Source: Maribacter sp.
GTDB taxonomy: Bacteria; Bacteroidota; Bacteroidia; Flavobacteriales; Flavobacteriaceae
Direction: 5' to 3'
DNA length: 64,000 nucleotides
Assembly (NCBI GenBank): GCA_002749285.1
Contig: PDPR01000014.1
Location: 62,001 to 126,000, forward strand
The notes under the pieces were generated by a model that ran no database searches, was not told where the DNA came from, and was given only the letters and a program-made list of their open reading frames with translations. How positions within the stretch are numbered: position 1 is the stretch's first letter; the number at the start of each line of letters is the position of its first letter. A program made the position numbers and the translations under genes. Below are positions 46,463-55,358 of the stretch, in pieces.

Positions 46463-46487
46463 ACACACATAACAAAGTGTGTTTTTG
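46463..46487 (+). terminator. Second hairpin ACACAC/GTGTGT with T-run
   Basis: Perfect 6 bp stem around an 8-base loop, followed by TTTTTG, 55 bases after the first terminator. Could be a backup terminator or an upstream regulatory hairpin for the following GT2 gene. Confidence 0.4.
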
Positions 46488-46597
46488 TACTTGTTTTCGA
46501 TTTTTGTAGGAATTTTAAGTGTCATGCATACTATTTTCCTTTTTTTTCTGTTAATAAAAGACACCTATTGGCCTAACCACCCAATGAAATCGAGCCT

Positions 46598-47395
46598 ATG
46601 TCCGCTAATAAAGAAAAAATAACCGCATTAGTAATCTCTTTCAACGAAATAGGATATATTGAAAAATGTATTGAATCCGTTTCATTTGCGGATGAGATCA
46701 TTGTAGTGGATTCCTATAGTACCGATGGCACTTATGAGTACTTATTGAACCACCCTAAGGTCAAAGTGATCCAACACCCTTTTTCCAATTTCACTTCCCA
46801 AAAATCATTCGCCTTAAAACAGGCCACCAACGATTGGGTATTGTTCTTGGATGCTGACGAGGTCGTAACGGAAGACCTTCAAAATGAAATAAGGGAAACC
46901 ACAAACAACAACCCCAAACATGTAGCTTATTGGTTCTACCGAAAATTCATGTTCCAAAATGAACGGTTGTACTTTAGCGGTTGGCAAACCGATAAAAATT
47001 ACCGCCTATTCAGGAAGAGTAAAGTGGCCTTTTCCAAGAAACGGATCGTACACGAGACTTTGGACATCAACGGCACATCGGGTAAATTCAAAAACAGACT
47101 CACACATTATTGTTATAAGGACTACGAGGCTTACAGAAACAAAATGATAATGTATGGAAGACTGAAAGCCAAGGAGGCATTTTCCAAGGGGAAACAATTC
47201 AGCTATGCCTTACTGCTCCTTAAACCTTCATGGAAATTCTTCAATAGCTATATCATCAGGTTAGGGTTCCTGGATGGCAGCAAAGGTATTATCATTTGTC
47301 ATCTCGATGCCTTATGTGACCTGGAGCGCTATCGCGAACTTCAAAGACTTGAAAGGGAAGAACAGTGGTCCGGGGTTTTCAAGACGATGCCATAA
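46598..47395 (+). CDS. WaaE/KdtX-like GT2 glycosyltransferase
   Basis: 265 residues, no membrane helix. GT2 fold with ISFNEIGYIEKCIESVSF, VVDSYSTDGT, the QKSFALKQATNDWVLFLDADE segment (DxD-like), RLFRKSKVAFSKKRIVHETL and GFLDGSKG motifs of the WaaE/KdtX group, which adds a hexose to the LPS core or a similar acceptor. The C-terminal domain of the fusion protein at 49.6 kb is a clear paralog, sharing the FSGWQ-x-DKNYRLFRKSKV block. First gene of the surface-polymer region, preceded by a hairpin-rich 240-base leader. Confidence 0.88.
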   Translation: MSANKEKITALVISFNEIGYIEKCIESVSFADEIIVVDSYSTDGTYEYLLNHPKVKVIQHPFSNFTSQKSFALKQATNDWVLFLDADEVVTEDLQNEIRETTNNNPKHVAYWFYRKFMFQNERLYFSGWQTDKNYRLFRKSKVAFSKKRIVHETLDINGTSGKFKNRLTHYCYKDYEAYRNKMIMYGRLKAKEAFSKGKQFSYALLLLKPSWKFFNSYIIRLGFLDGSKGIIICHLDALCDLERYRELQRLEREEQWSGVFKTMP

Positions 47396-47737
47396 TCCCT
47401 TTTTTAGATCTTTTACCAGCTTTTCGAACAATAGAAATCCAATCCTTGTTTTTTCCAACGTTTTAATTTGGTAGGTTTGCATGGAATTTATTTCATGCAA
47501 TCATTACTATCGTATACGTAGTGTTTTTACTCTTGAAGAATATCAAAGAGCTGTTATATTGCGTAATCGTTGTTCTTGCTACTTGCGAAAGCGCCTATTG
47601 GATTTGATTACTTGATCACTCTTGAACTTACTCAAAGGGATAGGTAATATCCTAAAATGATTTTTGGTTGAAATTTTATTATGGTGAATAAGGCCTAAAG
47701 GATTTATCATATTTTAAGATTATTTGTTTTGGATAAA
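47396..47737 (+). other. Intergenic, A+T-rich, no gene seen
   Basis: About 340 bases between the GT2 gene and the next polymer gene. No strong promoter consensus, terminator, or RNA. The segment before 47738 is notably A+T rich. Confidence 0.4.
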
Positions 47738-48910
47738 ATGGTTGACAAAAAAATTAGAATTGGGTTTTTATACTTTGAGGAAATCCATCATATTCCCCAT
47801 TTTATCGGAATAGCATCAGAACTTTCGAAAAATGGAAAATATGAAGTGGATGTCCTAACCTATAATTCTGACCACATCTATCTATATCGATTAATAAAAC
47901 TTCTCAATGCCAAGAACATCCATGTCAAAACCTTGGAACAACCTTTATATAGAAAGGCTATTGATCGAATAACAGGCAGAAAAAAGCCTAGCTCTGTCTA
48001 TTTGTACAGAAAACACAAGAATTTATTTCTCACTTATGATGCATTGGTCTTCACAGAAAAAAACCATGCATTTATCCATAAGAAGAGAGGTAGAAAAAAG
48101 AAACCCTTCCTAATTATAGCAAATCATGGGGCTCCTGGCAGAGGTTACTCCTTTCAACCCGCGGTAAAACTATTCGACCTAGCACTTTTGTGTGGTAATT
48201 TTTATGTGGATCGCTTAAAAAAGGAAAATCTATTAATAGAAAACCATGCGGTTATAGGGTATTCAAAATTCGATGTTATCTCTAAGGACAAACAAGACAC
48301 CCGTCTTTTCCCAGACAACAAACCCATTGTTTTATATAATCCACATTTCAACAAAATAAATTCCTCTTGGTACACCCATGGCTTAAAAGTCCTTGAGTAT
48401 TTTCACAATTCAAAGGATTACAATCTGGTTTTTGCCCCACACATCTATCTCTTTAATAGAAAAGGCTTTTTAAAACCAAGTATCATTGACAAAAAATATT
48501 TCAATGTCCAGAACATCCATATTGATTTGGGAAGTATAAAAAGTTCAAATATGAGCTATACCCTAAATTCCGATATTTATCTCGGCGATGTGTCCAGTCA
48601 AATTTTTGAATTTGGGATAAAACCAAGACCTTCAGTATTCATCAATGCCTTGAGGATTCCTAAAGACAAATGGAAGAACGATCTTAACCATAGATTTTGG
48701 AAAACCGGGGAAGTCATCGAAGACATTAATGAATTTGAAACCGCTTTACATAAATTTGAAGAAAAAAAAGACCAGTACTTATCAACCCAAAAACAAATTT
48801 TCACAGATAATTTCTATATTGACGAGCACAATTCCGCAAGTAAAAAAGGAGCACTTGCCATTGATGATTTTATGACCAAGAAAAATGCTTTAAAACCGAA
48901 TAAATTATGA
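47738..48910 (+). CDS. CDP-glycerol glycerophosphotransferase-like protein
   Basis: 390 residues from ATG at 47738 (TTG alternative 9 bases up). The fold is GT-B-like: an N-terminal Rossmann half (RIGFLYFEEIHHIPHFIG), a LIIANHGAPGRGYSF loop and a C-terminal half with the conserved SDIYLGDVSSQIFEFG acidic motif of the CDP-glycerol/CDP-ribitol phosphotransferase (TagF/TagB) group. These move glycerol- or ribitol-phosphate to a growing polymer or a sugar. The gene is followed by the nucleotidyltransferase with a 4-base overlap. The base composition is more A+T rich than the rest, which hints at transfer. Confidence 0.72.
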   Translation: MVDKKIRIGFLYFEEIHHIPHFIGIASELSKNGKYEVDVLTYNSDHIYLYRLIKLLNAKNIHVKTLEQPLYRKAIDRITGRKKPSSVYLYRKHKNLFLTYDALVFTEKNHAFIHKKRGRKKKPFLIIANHGAPGRGYSFQPAVKLFDLALLCGNFYVDRLKKENLLIENHAVIGYSKFDVISKDKQDTRLFPDNKPIVLYNPHFNKINSSWYTHGLKVLEYFHNSKDYNLVFAPHIYLFNRKGFLKPSIIDKKYFNVQNIHIDLGSIKSSNMSYTLNSDIYLGDVSSQIFEFGIKPRPSVFINALRIPKDKWKNDLNHRFWKTGEVIEDINEFETALHKFEEKKDQYLSTQKQIFTDNFYIDEHNSASKKGALAIDDFMTKKNALKPNKL

Positions 48911-49590
48911 AAATCGTAATCTTAGCTGCAGGGATTGGTTCCCGATTGGGCAATCCATTTCCCAAACCCTTGACCCCTTTGAACAACGGAAAGAGTATCA
49001 TGGGTATGCAAATAGATAATTTGACGGAATATTTCAATATAGATGACATCAATATCGTAGTCGGTTTTAAAAAAGACCTGATTATGGAACGCTTTCCTGA
49101 AGCCACCTACATCTACAACCCCTTTTTTGATAGGACCAATACATCGAAAAGCTTACTGAAAGCCCTAAAAAAGAACAAGGACCAATCGGTACTCTGGTTA
49201 AACGGGGATGTTGTTTTTGATACCCGTTTATTGAAGGAATTATCTTCCCACATCCAAAGGGAACAATCCTTTGTCGCCGTAAACACCAATAAAGTGGCCG
49301 AGGAAGAGGTGAAATACACTTTAAAAAACGATTATATCAACGAGCTTTCCAAAACTGTGAAAAACGGATTGGGCGAGGCCGTTGGCATAAACTTTATCGC
49401 AAAAAAAGACATTCAAAACTTTATATCCAGATTGGAGGAATGTGATGACAATGACTATTTTGAGCGCGGTTTGGAACTGGCCATAGAAAAAGACCAACTT
49501 CAGATAAGTGCTGTTGACATCTCCGCTTTTGATTGTATGGAAGTCGATTTTAAGGAGGATCTGGACAATGCAAATAATCTTTTTCGTTAA
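48907..49590 (+). CDS. Nucleotidyltransferase, LicC/CTP:phosphocholine cytidylyltransferase-like
   Basis: 227 residues. NTP-transferase fold: LAAGIGSRLGNPFPKPLTPL with GxGxRxxxxxPK signature, VGFKKDLIMERFP, and LNGDVVFD (DxD-like) and a late acidic EVDF. This best matches LicC/phosphocholine cytidylyltransferase or other CTP/NTP:phosphoalcohol enzymes rather than RmlA. In this locus it would make the activated CDP-alcohol used by the two glycerophosphotransferase-like proteins. The exact alcohol (choline, glycerol, ribitol, ethanolamine) is not predictable. It overlaps neighbours by 4 and 1 bases. Confidence 0.72.
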   Translation: MKIVILAAGIGSRLGNPFPKPLTPLNNGKSIMGMQIDNLTEYFNIDDINIVVGFKKDLIMERFPEATYIYNPFFDRTNTSKSLLKALKKNKDQSVLWLNGDVVFDTRLLKELSSHIQREQSFVAVNTNKVAEEEVKYTLKNDYINELSKTVKNGLGEAVGINFIAKKDIQNFISRLEECDDNDYFERGLELAIEKDQLQISAVDISAFDCMEVDFKEDLDNANNLFR

Positions 49591-51419
49591 TGAAGGTCAT
49601 TCTTTTTTGTCAAAATGCCTATGCTTTCGGGATTATGGATCCCATTCAGGAAGTACTGAAATCAAAATCCCATGAATACCTGTGGTATATTCCCAAGAAG
49701 CTTTTTGGTGGGTTTCCGTTCAAGAGGGAAAAACACACCACTAGCATTTTGGATCTGCAATTATTCAAAGCGGATGCCATCTTCGTCCCTGGCAACGAGG
49801 TGCCCTATTACCTAAGAGGCCTTAAAGTACAGATATTCCATGGCCTGGCCGGGGAAAAAAAAGGTCATTTCCATATTCGGAATTATTTTGACCTTTATTT
49901 GACCCAAGGCCCCTACTTCACCAAAAAATTCAATGAATTAAAGGCGAAATACAAGAATTTTGAAGTCATCGAGACGGGTTGGCCCAAATTGGATGTTTAT
50001 GGAAAGGACCACGATGCCCACGAAAAGGACAAGGAAAATATTTTAAAGCAGTTTGGTACGGATAAAATCATACTTTTCGCCCCTACATTTTCCCCTAGGC
50101 TCACTGCCGCCCCCTTTTTATTGAATGAGATTGAAGAACTTGCCCAATCCACGGGCTATGTGATCTTTGTAAAATTCCATGACCTAATGGCCCCGGAATG
50201 GATCACCGCCTATAAAAACCTTGGCCATCGAATTCCGAACATCATCTTTCAAGAAGAGAAAAACATCATTAAATTTTTATTACAGGCCGATATTCTGATC
50301 AGCGATACTTCATCGGTAATCTATGAATTCCTGCTCCTGGACAAACCCGTAATTTCCTTTAGGAACATCTCGGACAATATACAATGGGACGATTCGAGGG
50401 AATATACCGGACTAACAAAAAAAGTACTTGACAATATCCATAATGATCCGTTTAAATCGCAACGCGATGTTGTCAATCAGGAATATCATCCCTATAGGGA
50501 CGGTAATTCCGCACAACGTATGGTTGATGCTGTTGAATCCTACATTGGAAAAAACGGAGTACCTGAAACCAGGGATTTATCATTGTCCCGGAAATTGAAA
50601 ATCAACAATTTGTTCGGCAAACCCATTACACAACCATGGAACGGAAACAAAAGGAACAAATTATCAGCATTATTGATCACTTATAATGAAATCGATAATA
50701 TCGAGGAAGTTTTGGAGAACATAAGCTTTGCCGATGAAATCATCGTTGTAGATTCCAATAGTACCGACGGCACTATTGATATTATAAAAGAATACCCGAA
50801 CGTTAAACTTATACAACGTCCCTTTAAAAATTATACCGATCAAAAATCCTTCACCATGGATCAGGCGACCAACGACTGGATATTGTTCATGGATGCTGAT
50901 GAACGGCTGACCGACCCCCTTAAAAATGAAATCTTGAAAACAATCAATTCCGATATGGAAAAGCCTGTGGCGTTCATGTTTTTAAGAACCTTTATGTTCA
51001 AGGACAAAATCTTGCGGTTTAGTGGATGGCAAAGTGACAAGAATTATCGCCTTTTCAGAAAAAGCAAGGTCAGATTCGACAAAGAACGGATCGTTCATGA
51101 AACCCTTATAATAGATGGCAAATCAAGTGTCTTAAAAAACAGATTGATACATTACTCCTACAGTAGCTACGAGGACTATAAGGGCAAGATGGTCAAATAC
51201 GGGCAGATGAAGGCCATTGAGGAACACGAAAAAAACAAGAGGCCCTATTTTTATCATTTCATATTCAGACCCCTTTATAAATTTTTGAACCATTACGTCT
51301 TGCGATTGGGGTTCCTGGATGGACGAAAAGGAATCATCATTTGTTATTTGAATGCACTTGGGGTGTATTCGAGATATAAAGAATTGAAGCGCCTTAGAAG
51401 TTTAGATAAAAACCTATGA
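49590..51419 (+). CDS. Fusion of glycerophosphotransferase-like and WaaE-like GT2 domains
   Basis: 609 residues. Residues 1-330 have the CDP-glycerol phosphotransferase pattern (HGLAGEKKGHF, FAPTFSPRL, LISDTSSVIYEFLLLDKP). Residues about 354-609 are a complete GT2 domain (LLITYNEIDNIEEVLENI, VVDSNSTDGT, DQATNDWILFMDADER, FSGWQSDKNYRLFRKSKV) that is a close paralog of the 46598 gene. A linker at about 330-353 joins them. A single polypeptide could therefore add both a phosphoalcohol and a sugar. The start overlaps the nucleotidyltransferase stop by one base, and the stop overlaps tsaC by four. The two domains are each full length. Confidence 0.78.
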   Translation: MKVILFCQNAYAFGIMDPIQEVLKSKSHEYLWYIPKKLFGGFPFKREKHTTSILDLQLFKADAIFVPGNEVPYYLRGLKVQIFHGLAGEKKGHFHIRNYFDLYLTQGPYFTKKFNELKAKYKNFEVIETGWPKLDVYGKDHDAHEKDKENILKQFGTDKIILFAPTFSPRLTAAPFLLNEIEELAQSTGYVIFVKFHDLMAPEWITAYKNLGHRIPNIIFQEEKNIIKFLLQADILISDTSSVIYEFLLLDKPVISFRNISDNIQWDDSREYTGLTKKVLDNIHNDPFKSQRDVVNQEYHPYRDGNSAQRMVDAVESYIGKNGVPETRDLSLSRKLKINNLFGKPITQPWNGNKRNKLSALLITYNEIDNIEEVLENISFADEIIVVDSNSTDGTIDIIKEYPNVKLIQRPFKNYTDQKSFTMDQATNDWILFMDADERLTDPLKNEILKTINSDMEKPVAFMFLRTFMFKDKILRFSGWQSDKNYRLFRKSKVRFDKERIVHETLIIDGKSSVLKNRLIHYSYSSYEDYKGKMVKYGQMKAIEEHEKNKRPYFYHFIFRPLYKFLNHYVLRLGFLDGRKGIIICYLNALGVYSRYKELKRLRSLDKNL

Positions 51420-51985
51420 CCGATTTTACCAAGGAAATAAATAATTGTGTCGAAACCCTATCCCAGGGCGGACTTATCCTCTACCCCACCGACACGGTCT
51501 GGGGTATAGGTTGTGATGCCACTAACGAGGCCGCTGTAAAAAAAGTCTATGATTTGAAACAACGTGAGGATTCCAAGGCACTCATTTGCTTGGTGGCCAA
51601 TGATGCGATGCTCGAAAGATATGTGGGGAAAGTACCCGAGGTGGCCTATGACATTCTGGACCTAACGACCAAACCAACGACCATCATTTACGACGACCCA
51701 AAAGGGTTGGCCAAAAATGCCATTGCCCAAGACAATACCATCGCCATTAGGGTCGCTTCGGACAAATTCTGCCAATACTTGACCAACAAATTCAAGAGAC
51801 CCATAATCGCCACATCGGCCAACTTAGCTGGCGAAAAAACACCAAGGGGTTTTAATGGAATAAGCGACCCTATTTTAAAAGGTGTTGACTATATCGTAAA
51901 TTTGGGCCACGACAAAAAAAACGGGCCACCCTCATCCATTATCAAATTAGGTAATGATGGTACCGTTAATATAATCCGCCAATAG
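51416..51985 (+). CDS. tsaC: Threonylcarbamoyl-AMP synthase (TsaC/Sua5)
   Basis: 189 residues. Makes L-threonylcarbamoyl-AMP for the t6A modification of tRNA position 37. The YrdC fold is clear: YPTDTVWGIGCDATNEAAVKKVYDLKQR near residues 22-50, then KPTTIIYD and the TSANLAGEKTPRG segment near 140. Short (TsaC-type) form without the Sua5 C-terminal domain. It overlaps the fusion glycosyltransferase by four bases (ATGA) and leads into cca with two bases between, so it shares a transcript with surface-polymer genes and tRNA maturation. Confidence 0.93.
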   Translation: MTDFTKEINNCVETLSQGGLILYPTDTVWGIGCDATNEAAVKKVYDLKQREDSKALICLVANDAMLERYVGKVPEVAYDILDLTTKPTTIIYDDPKGLAKNAIAQDNTIAIRVASDKFCQYLTNKFKRPIIATSANLAGEKTPRGFNGISDPILKGVDYIVNLGHDKKNGPPSSIIKLGNDGTVNIIRQ

Positions 51986-51987
51986 CA

Positions 51988-53412
51988 ATGCAGAAGAACC
52001 ACAAAGAAGCACTACGGAACCCGATTTTCAATATACTTTCAGAAGCCGCGGACGAGCTTAATGTGGAGAGTTATGTGATTGGTGGGTTTGTGCGTGACTA
52101 TTTGCTAGAACGAGGCAATCCCAAGGATATTGATGTAGTGGCTGTCGGTAGCGGCATTGAATTGGCCAAGAAAGTAGCCCATAAGCTATCGGGAAATACG
52201 AAAATATCAGTTTTCAAGAACTTTGGGACTGCCATGATAAAGCATGGCGATTTGGAGTTGGAATTTGTAGGGGCACGAAAAGAAAGCTATGACCGGAATA
52301 GTCGAAAGCCCTTTGTTGAGGATGGCACGCTGAAAGAAGACCAGGAACGCCGTGACTTTACCATAAACGCATTGGCCTTATCGCTGAATGGTTCAAATTT
52401 CGGGGAACTGTTGGATCCCTTTAATGGGATTGTTGACTTAGGGGACAAAATTATCAGGACCCCCTTGGAACCAGGCATCACATATTCCGATGACCCTTTG
52501 CGTATGATGCGGGCCATACGTTTTGCCACCCAATTGGGTTTTGTGATCGAATTGAGATCCTTACAGGCCATAACGGAAAACAAAGAACGCATCCAAATCG
52601 TTTCCAAAGAACGGATTGTTGATGAACTGAATAAAATACTGGCCTGCCCTAAACCTTCCATCGGACTGTCCTTATTGCACAAAACCGGACTCCTCCATTA
52701 CATACTTCCCGAACTCACGGCCTTGGAAGGTATCGAAGAGATCGAGGGCCAACGTCATAAAGACAATTTTTGGCATACACTCGAAGTTGTCGACAACATA
52801 GCCAAGACCACAGAAAACCTTTGGTTGCGCTGGGCCGCCTTATTGCATGACATTGGCAAGGCTCCTACCAAAAAGTTCCATAAAAAAATCGGTTGGACAT
52901 TTCATGGCCATGAATTCATAGGATCCAAGATGGTCTATAAGCTCTTCAAGAGATTGCGCATGCCCTTGAACGACAAAATGAAATTCGTTCAAAAAATGGT
53001 ATTGATGAGCTCCAGGCCTATTGTCTTGGCCGAGGAATTCGTAACCGATTCCGCTGTTAGGAGGTTGGTGTTCGATGCTGGTGATTTTGTAGATGACCTA
53101 ATGACCTTATGCGAGGCGGACATTACCACCAAAAACCCCAAAAAGCAAAAAAAATACAAGAATAATTTCAAAATGGTCCGGGCCAAGATTATCGAAGTCG
53201 AGGAACGGGATCATGTCCGTAATTTCCAACCCCCCATCTCTGGGGAAGAGATCATGAGCTTCTTTGGCCTTAAACCATCCAAGGAAATCGGGATTATAAA
53301 AGCTGCTATCAAAGAAGCTATCCTAGAAGGTGAAATCCCCAACGAACATGAAGCTGCCAAAGAATTTATGATCCAAGAAGGAATGAAGATAGGTTTGACC
53401 CCCAAGCAATGA
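51988..53412 (+). CDS. cca: CCA tRNA nucleotidyltransferase (with HD domain)
   Basis: 474 residues. Adds or repairs the 3'-CCA end of tRNA. Class II signature GGFVRDYLLER and DIDVV (GG, DxD) at about 31-50, RRDFTINALAL, DPFNGIVDLGDKIIRTP, DPLRMMRAIRFA, and the HD domain with LLHDIGKAPT near 290. Length and organisation match the bacterial CCA/HD enzyme. ATG starts two bases after tsaC. No ribosome-binding sequence is evident. tRNA modification and maturation functions are thus paired. Confidence 0.94.
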   Translation: MQKNHKEALRNPIFNILSEAADELNVESYVIGGFVRDYLLERGNPKDIDVVAVGSGIELAKKVAHKLSGNTKISVFKNFGTAMIKHGDLELEFVGARKESYDRNSRKPFVEDGTLKEDQERRDFTINALALSLNGSNFGELLDPFNGIVDLGDKIIRTPLEPGITYSDDPLRMMRAIRFATQLGFVIELRSLQAITENKERIQIVSKERIVDELNKILACPKPSIGLSLLHKTGLLHYILPELTALEGIEEIEGQRHKDNFWHTLEVVDNIAKTTENLWLRWAALLHDIGKAPTKKFHKKIGWTFHGHEFIGSKMVYKLFKRLRMPLNDKMKFVQKMVLMSSRPIVLAEEFVTDSAVRRLVFDAGDFVDDLMTLCEADITTKNPKKQKKYKNNFKMVRAKIIEVEERDHVRNFQPPISGEEIMSFFGLKPSKEIGIIKAAIKEAILEGEIPNEHEAAKEFMIQEGMKIGLTPKQ

Positions 53413-53610
53413 CAAATCCATTTCCCTATATGGAAATCGACCATAAAAGGATGTTTCAAACCTATCTGGCCAACATTTTCAATCAAGGTACAAAACACCG
53501 GCAACCATAAGAGCCCCCAAGAGCACAATACACATATACGCACAAGGGGTGTAGGCAAACTGCCTTGATCAGGTTTATTACGGCAAAAAACATCATAAGT
53601 GTTGGACAAT

Positions 53611-53643
53611 AAAAAAGGAAATATAAAATTCCTTCCTTTTTTT
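53611..53643 (+). terminator. Terminator after cca
   Basis: AAGGAA and TTCCTT stem around an A+T loop, with a run of seven T at the end, about 200 bases after cca and before the ctaA promoter. Confidence 0.65.
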
Positions 53644-53688
53644 ATGGGTTAATCCTTCGATAAGCATACGGATATTCGAAAAGAGTAG

Positions 53689-53696
53689 TAATTTTG
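53689..53696 (+). promoter_or_regulatory. -7 box TAATTTTG for ctaA
   Basis: Perfect TAnnTTTG, 16 bases before the first ATG and 28 before the second (53724). The second start leaves a more normal leader. No obvious -33. Confidence 0.5.
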
Positions 53697-53711
53697 TAGG
53701 TGTTCTAATAC

Positions 53712-54758
53712 ATGCCTTATCATATGTTCAAAAAATTCCATACAATTTCTAAAATTGCTTTGGTATTGGTTTACTTGGTGATTATTGCAGGTGCCGTGGT
53801 TCGTATGACAGGAAGTGGAATGGGCTGCCCTGATTGGCCTAAGTGTTTTGGACACCTTATACCCCCCACGGATGAATCCCAGTTGCAATGGCAATCTGGC
53901 CAAGATTATCAAAAAGGACAGGTTATCATCCTTAATGAATCCCTGCAAGTAGCAAAGGAGGATTTTACCAGTGGCGACAAACTGGAAATGCACCATTGGG
54001 AAACCTACACAAAACATGACTATGCGGAATTCAACCCATGGCATACTTGGATCGAGTTCATAAATCGCCTTTTTGGTGCCTTGGCCGGACTGGGCACATT
54101 GGTTTTGGCATTTGCCTCTTTTGGTTATTGGAAAAAAAAGAAACGCATTACCTTATTGTCATGGCTGGTGGTTTTCGGAATGGGTTTTCAGGCATGGTTG
54201 GGCGCGACCGTAGTGTATTCGGTACTTGAGCCTGTCCGTATTACCCTACATATGGTCATGGCCTTGTTCATAGTCGCCATTCTGCTATACCTTGTTTTCA
54301 TTTCCAAGGAAAGAACAAAAAATCATTTTTATGATTCCAAAACAATGATCTTACTGACCATTGTTTTTGGGATGACCCTGATACAGATCGTTCTGGGAAC
54401 CCAGGTAAGACAGTTTGTGGACCAACAGATTGACCTAATTGGCGAAACAGGTAAAAACCTATGGTTGAGCAAGCCTATCATCTCATTTTATATCCACAGG
54501 TCATTTTCAATCGTGGTCGTTCTTTTCAATCTTTATCTGGCATATAGGATATACAACTTGAATATCGGTCTTACAAAAATAAACTGGGTATTGACCATAC
54601 TGCTTGTTGAGGTCATTTCAGGAATGGCGATGTTCTATTGGAATTTCCCCTTTATGAGCCAGACTTTACATTTGGTATTGGCCTCGTTGCTCTTTGGCAT
54701 ACAATTCTATTTGGTATTGGAATCCTATAATGCGGATAGAGATCATAAAACTTTGTAA
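53712..54758 (+). CDS. ctaA: Heme A synthase, COX15/CtaA family
   Basis: 348 residues, eight predicted transmembrane helices in two four-helix halves. Oxidises the C8 methyl of heme O to heme A for aa3/caa3 oxidases. Motifs: GAVVRMTGSGMGCPDWP, EFINRLFGALAG, TLHMVMALF and the second half's IHRSFSIVV and TLHLVLASL, which place heme-binding His and Glu. Start at 53712 or 53724 (MFKKFH); the latter suits the promoter better. CtaB (heme O synthase) is not in the window. The stop overlaps the next promoter. Confidence 0.9.
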   Translation: MPYHMFKKFHTISKIALVLVYLVIIAGAVVRMTGSGMGCPDWPKCFGHLIPPTDESQLQWQSGQDYQKGQVIILNESLQVAKEDFTSGDKLEMHHWETYTKHDYAEFNPWHTWIEFINRLFGALAGLGTLVLAFASFGYWKKKKRITLLSWLVVFGMGFQAWLGATVVYSVLEPVRITLHMVMALFIVAILLYLVFISKERTKNHFYDSKTMILLTIVFGMTLIQIVLGTQVRQFVDQQIDLIGETGKNLWLSKPIISFYIHRSFSIVVVLFNLYLAYRIYNLNIGLTKINWVLTILLVEVISGMAMFYWNFPFMSQTLHLVLASLLFGIQFYLVLESYNADRDHKTL

Positions 54759-54763
54759 CTTTG
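54756..54763 (+). promoter_or_regulatory. -7 box TAACTTTG
   Basis: Perfect match overlapping the ctaA stop, 23 bases before the ATG at 54786. It would separate this gene from ctaA. Confidence 0.6.
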
Positions 54764-54785
54764 CACCCTCTCAAAAATCGAGTCA

Positions 54786-55283
54786 ATGATATATAAGATC
54801 CGTATTATCTTGGATGCCAATGATGATATCTTCAGGGATATTGAAATCGGGGCACATAGCTCAATGGAGGAATTCCATAATACCATTACCCAGTCCTTTG
54901 GCCTTCTGGGCAATGAAATGGCCTCATTTTATACCTGTGACGAAAACTGGAAACAAGATGGGGAAATCGCCCTTTTCGACATGAACGAAAATGGTTCCGA
55001 CCTTCGCTTGATGAACGAAACCTATCTTGGGGACATTCTTGGTGAGAAAACCCCTAAACTTATCTATGTCTATGATTTCATGAATATGTGGACGTTCTTT
55101 GTAGAGTTGGCCGATATTGTCGATGAAGAACCCGGACGGTCATATCCAAATGTACTTTTCGGCTTTGGGGAGTTGCCCGAATCACCTCCTGAACGAAAAT
55201 TCGAAGCGGAAAATACGTCAATCGATTTTGATGATACCATTGACAACTATGATGGGCTGGATTTTGACGAAAATTGGAATTGA
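54786..55283 (+). CDS. IS1096 passenger TnpR-like protein (plasmid pRiA4b ORF-3 family)
   Basis: 165 residues. Starts MIYKIRIILDANDDIFRDIEI, with SSMEEFHNTITQSFG, EMASFYTCDENW, KLIYVYDFMNMWTFFVEL and an acidic tail, the pattern of the pRiA4b ORF-3 family. Though named for a mobile-element passenger, it is a conserved single chromosomal gene in flavobacteria; no IS element is near. Function unknown. An independent promoter lies at the end of ctaA. Confidence 0.85.
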   Translation: MIYKIRIILDANDDIFRDIEIGAHSSMEEFHNTITQSFGLLGNEMASFYTCDENWKQDGEIALFDMNENGSDLRLMNETYLGDILGEKTPKLIYVYDFMNMWTFFVELADIVDEEPGRSYPNVLFGFGELPESPPERKFEAENTSIDFDDTIDNYDGLDFDENWN

Positions 55284-55358
55284 GTCCGTGCCCGTTTTAC
55301 ACAATCGGTTCCAAAAGAACCATCCATAGAACAAATAACACCTAACCCCCAACTAGAA

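Noticed and set aside
54786..55283. IS1096-TnpR-like gene as part of an insertion sequence
   Set aside because: No transposase, inverted repeats or target duplication nearby; it has its own promoter and is a conserved chromosomal gene in this lineage.
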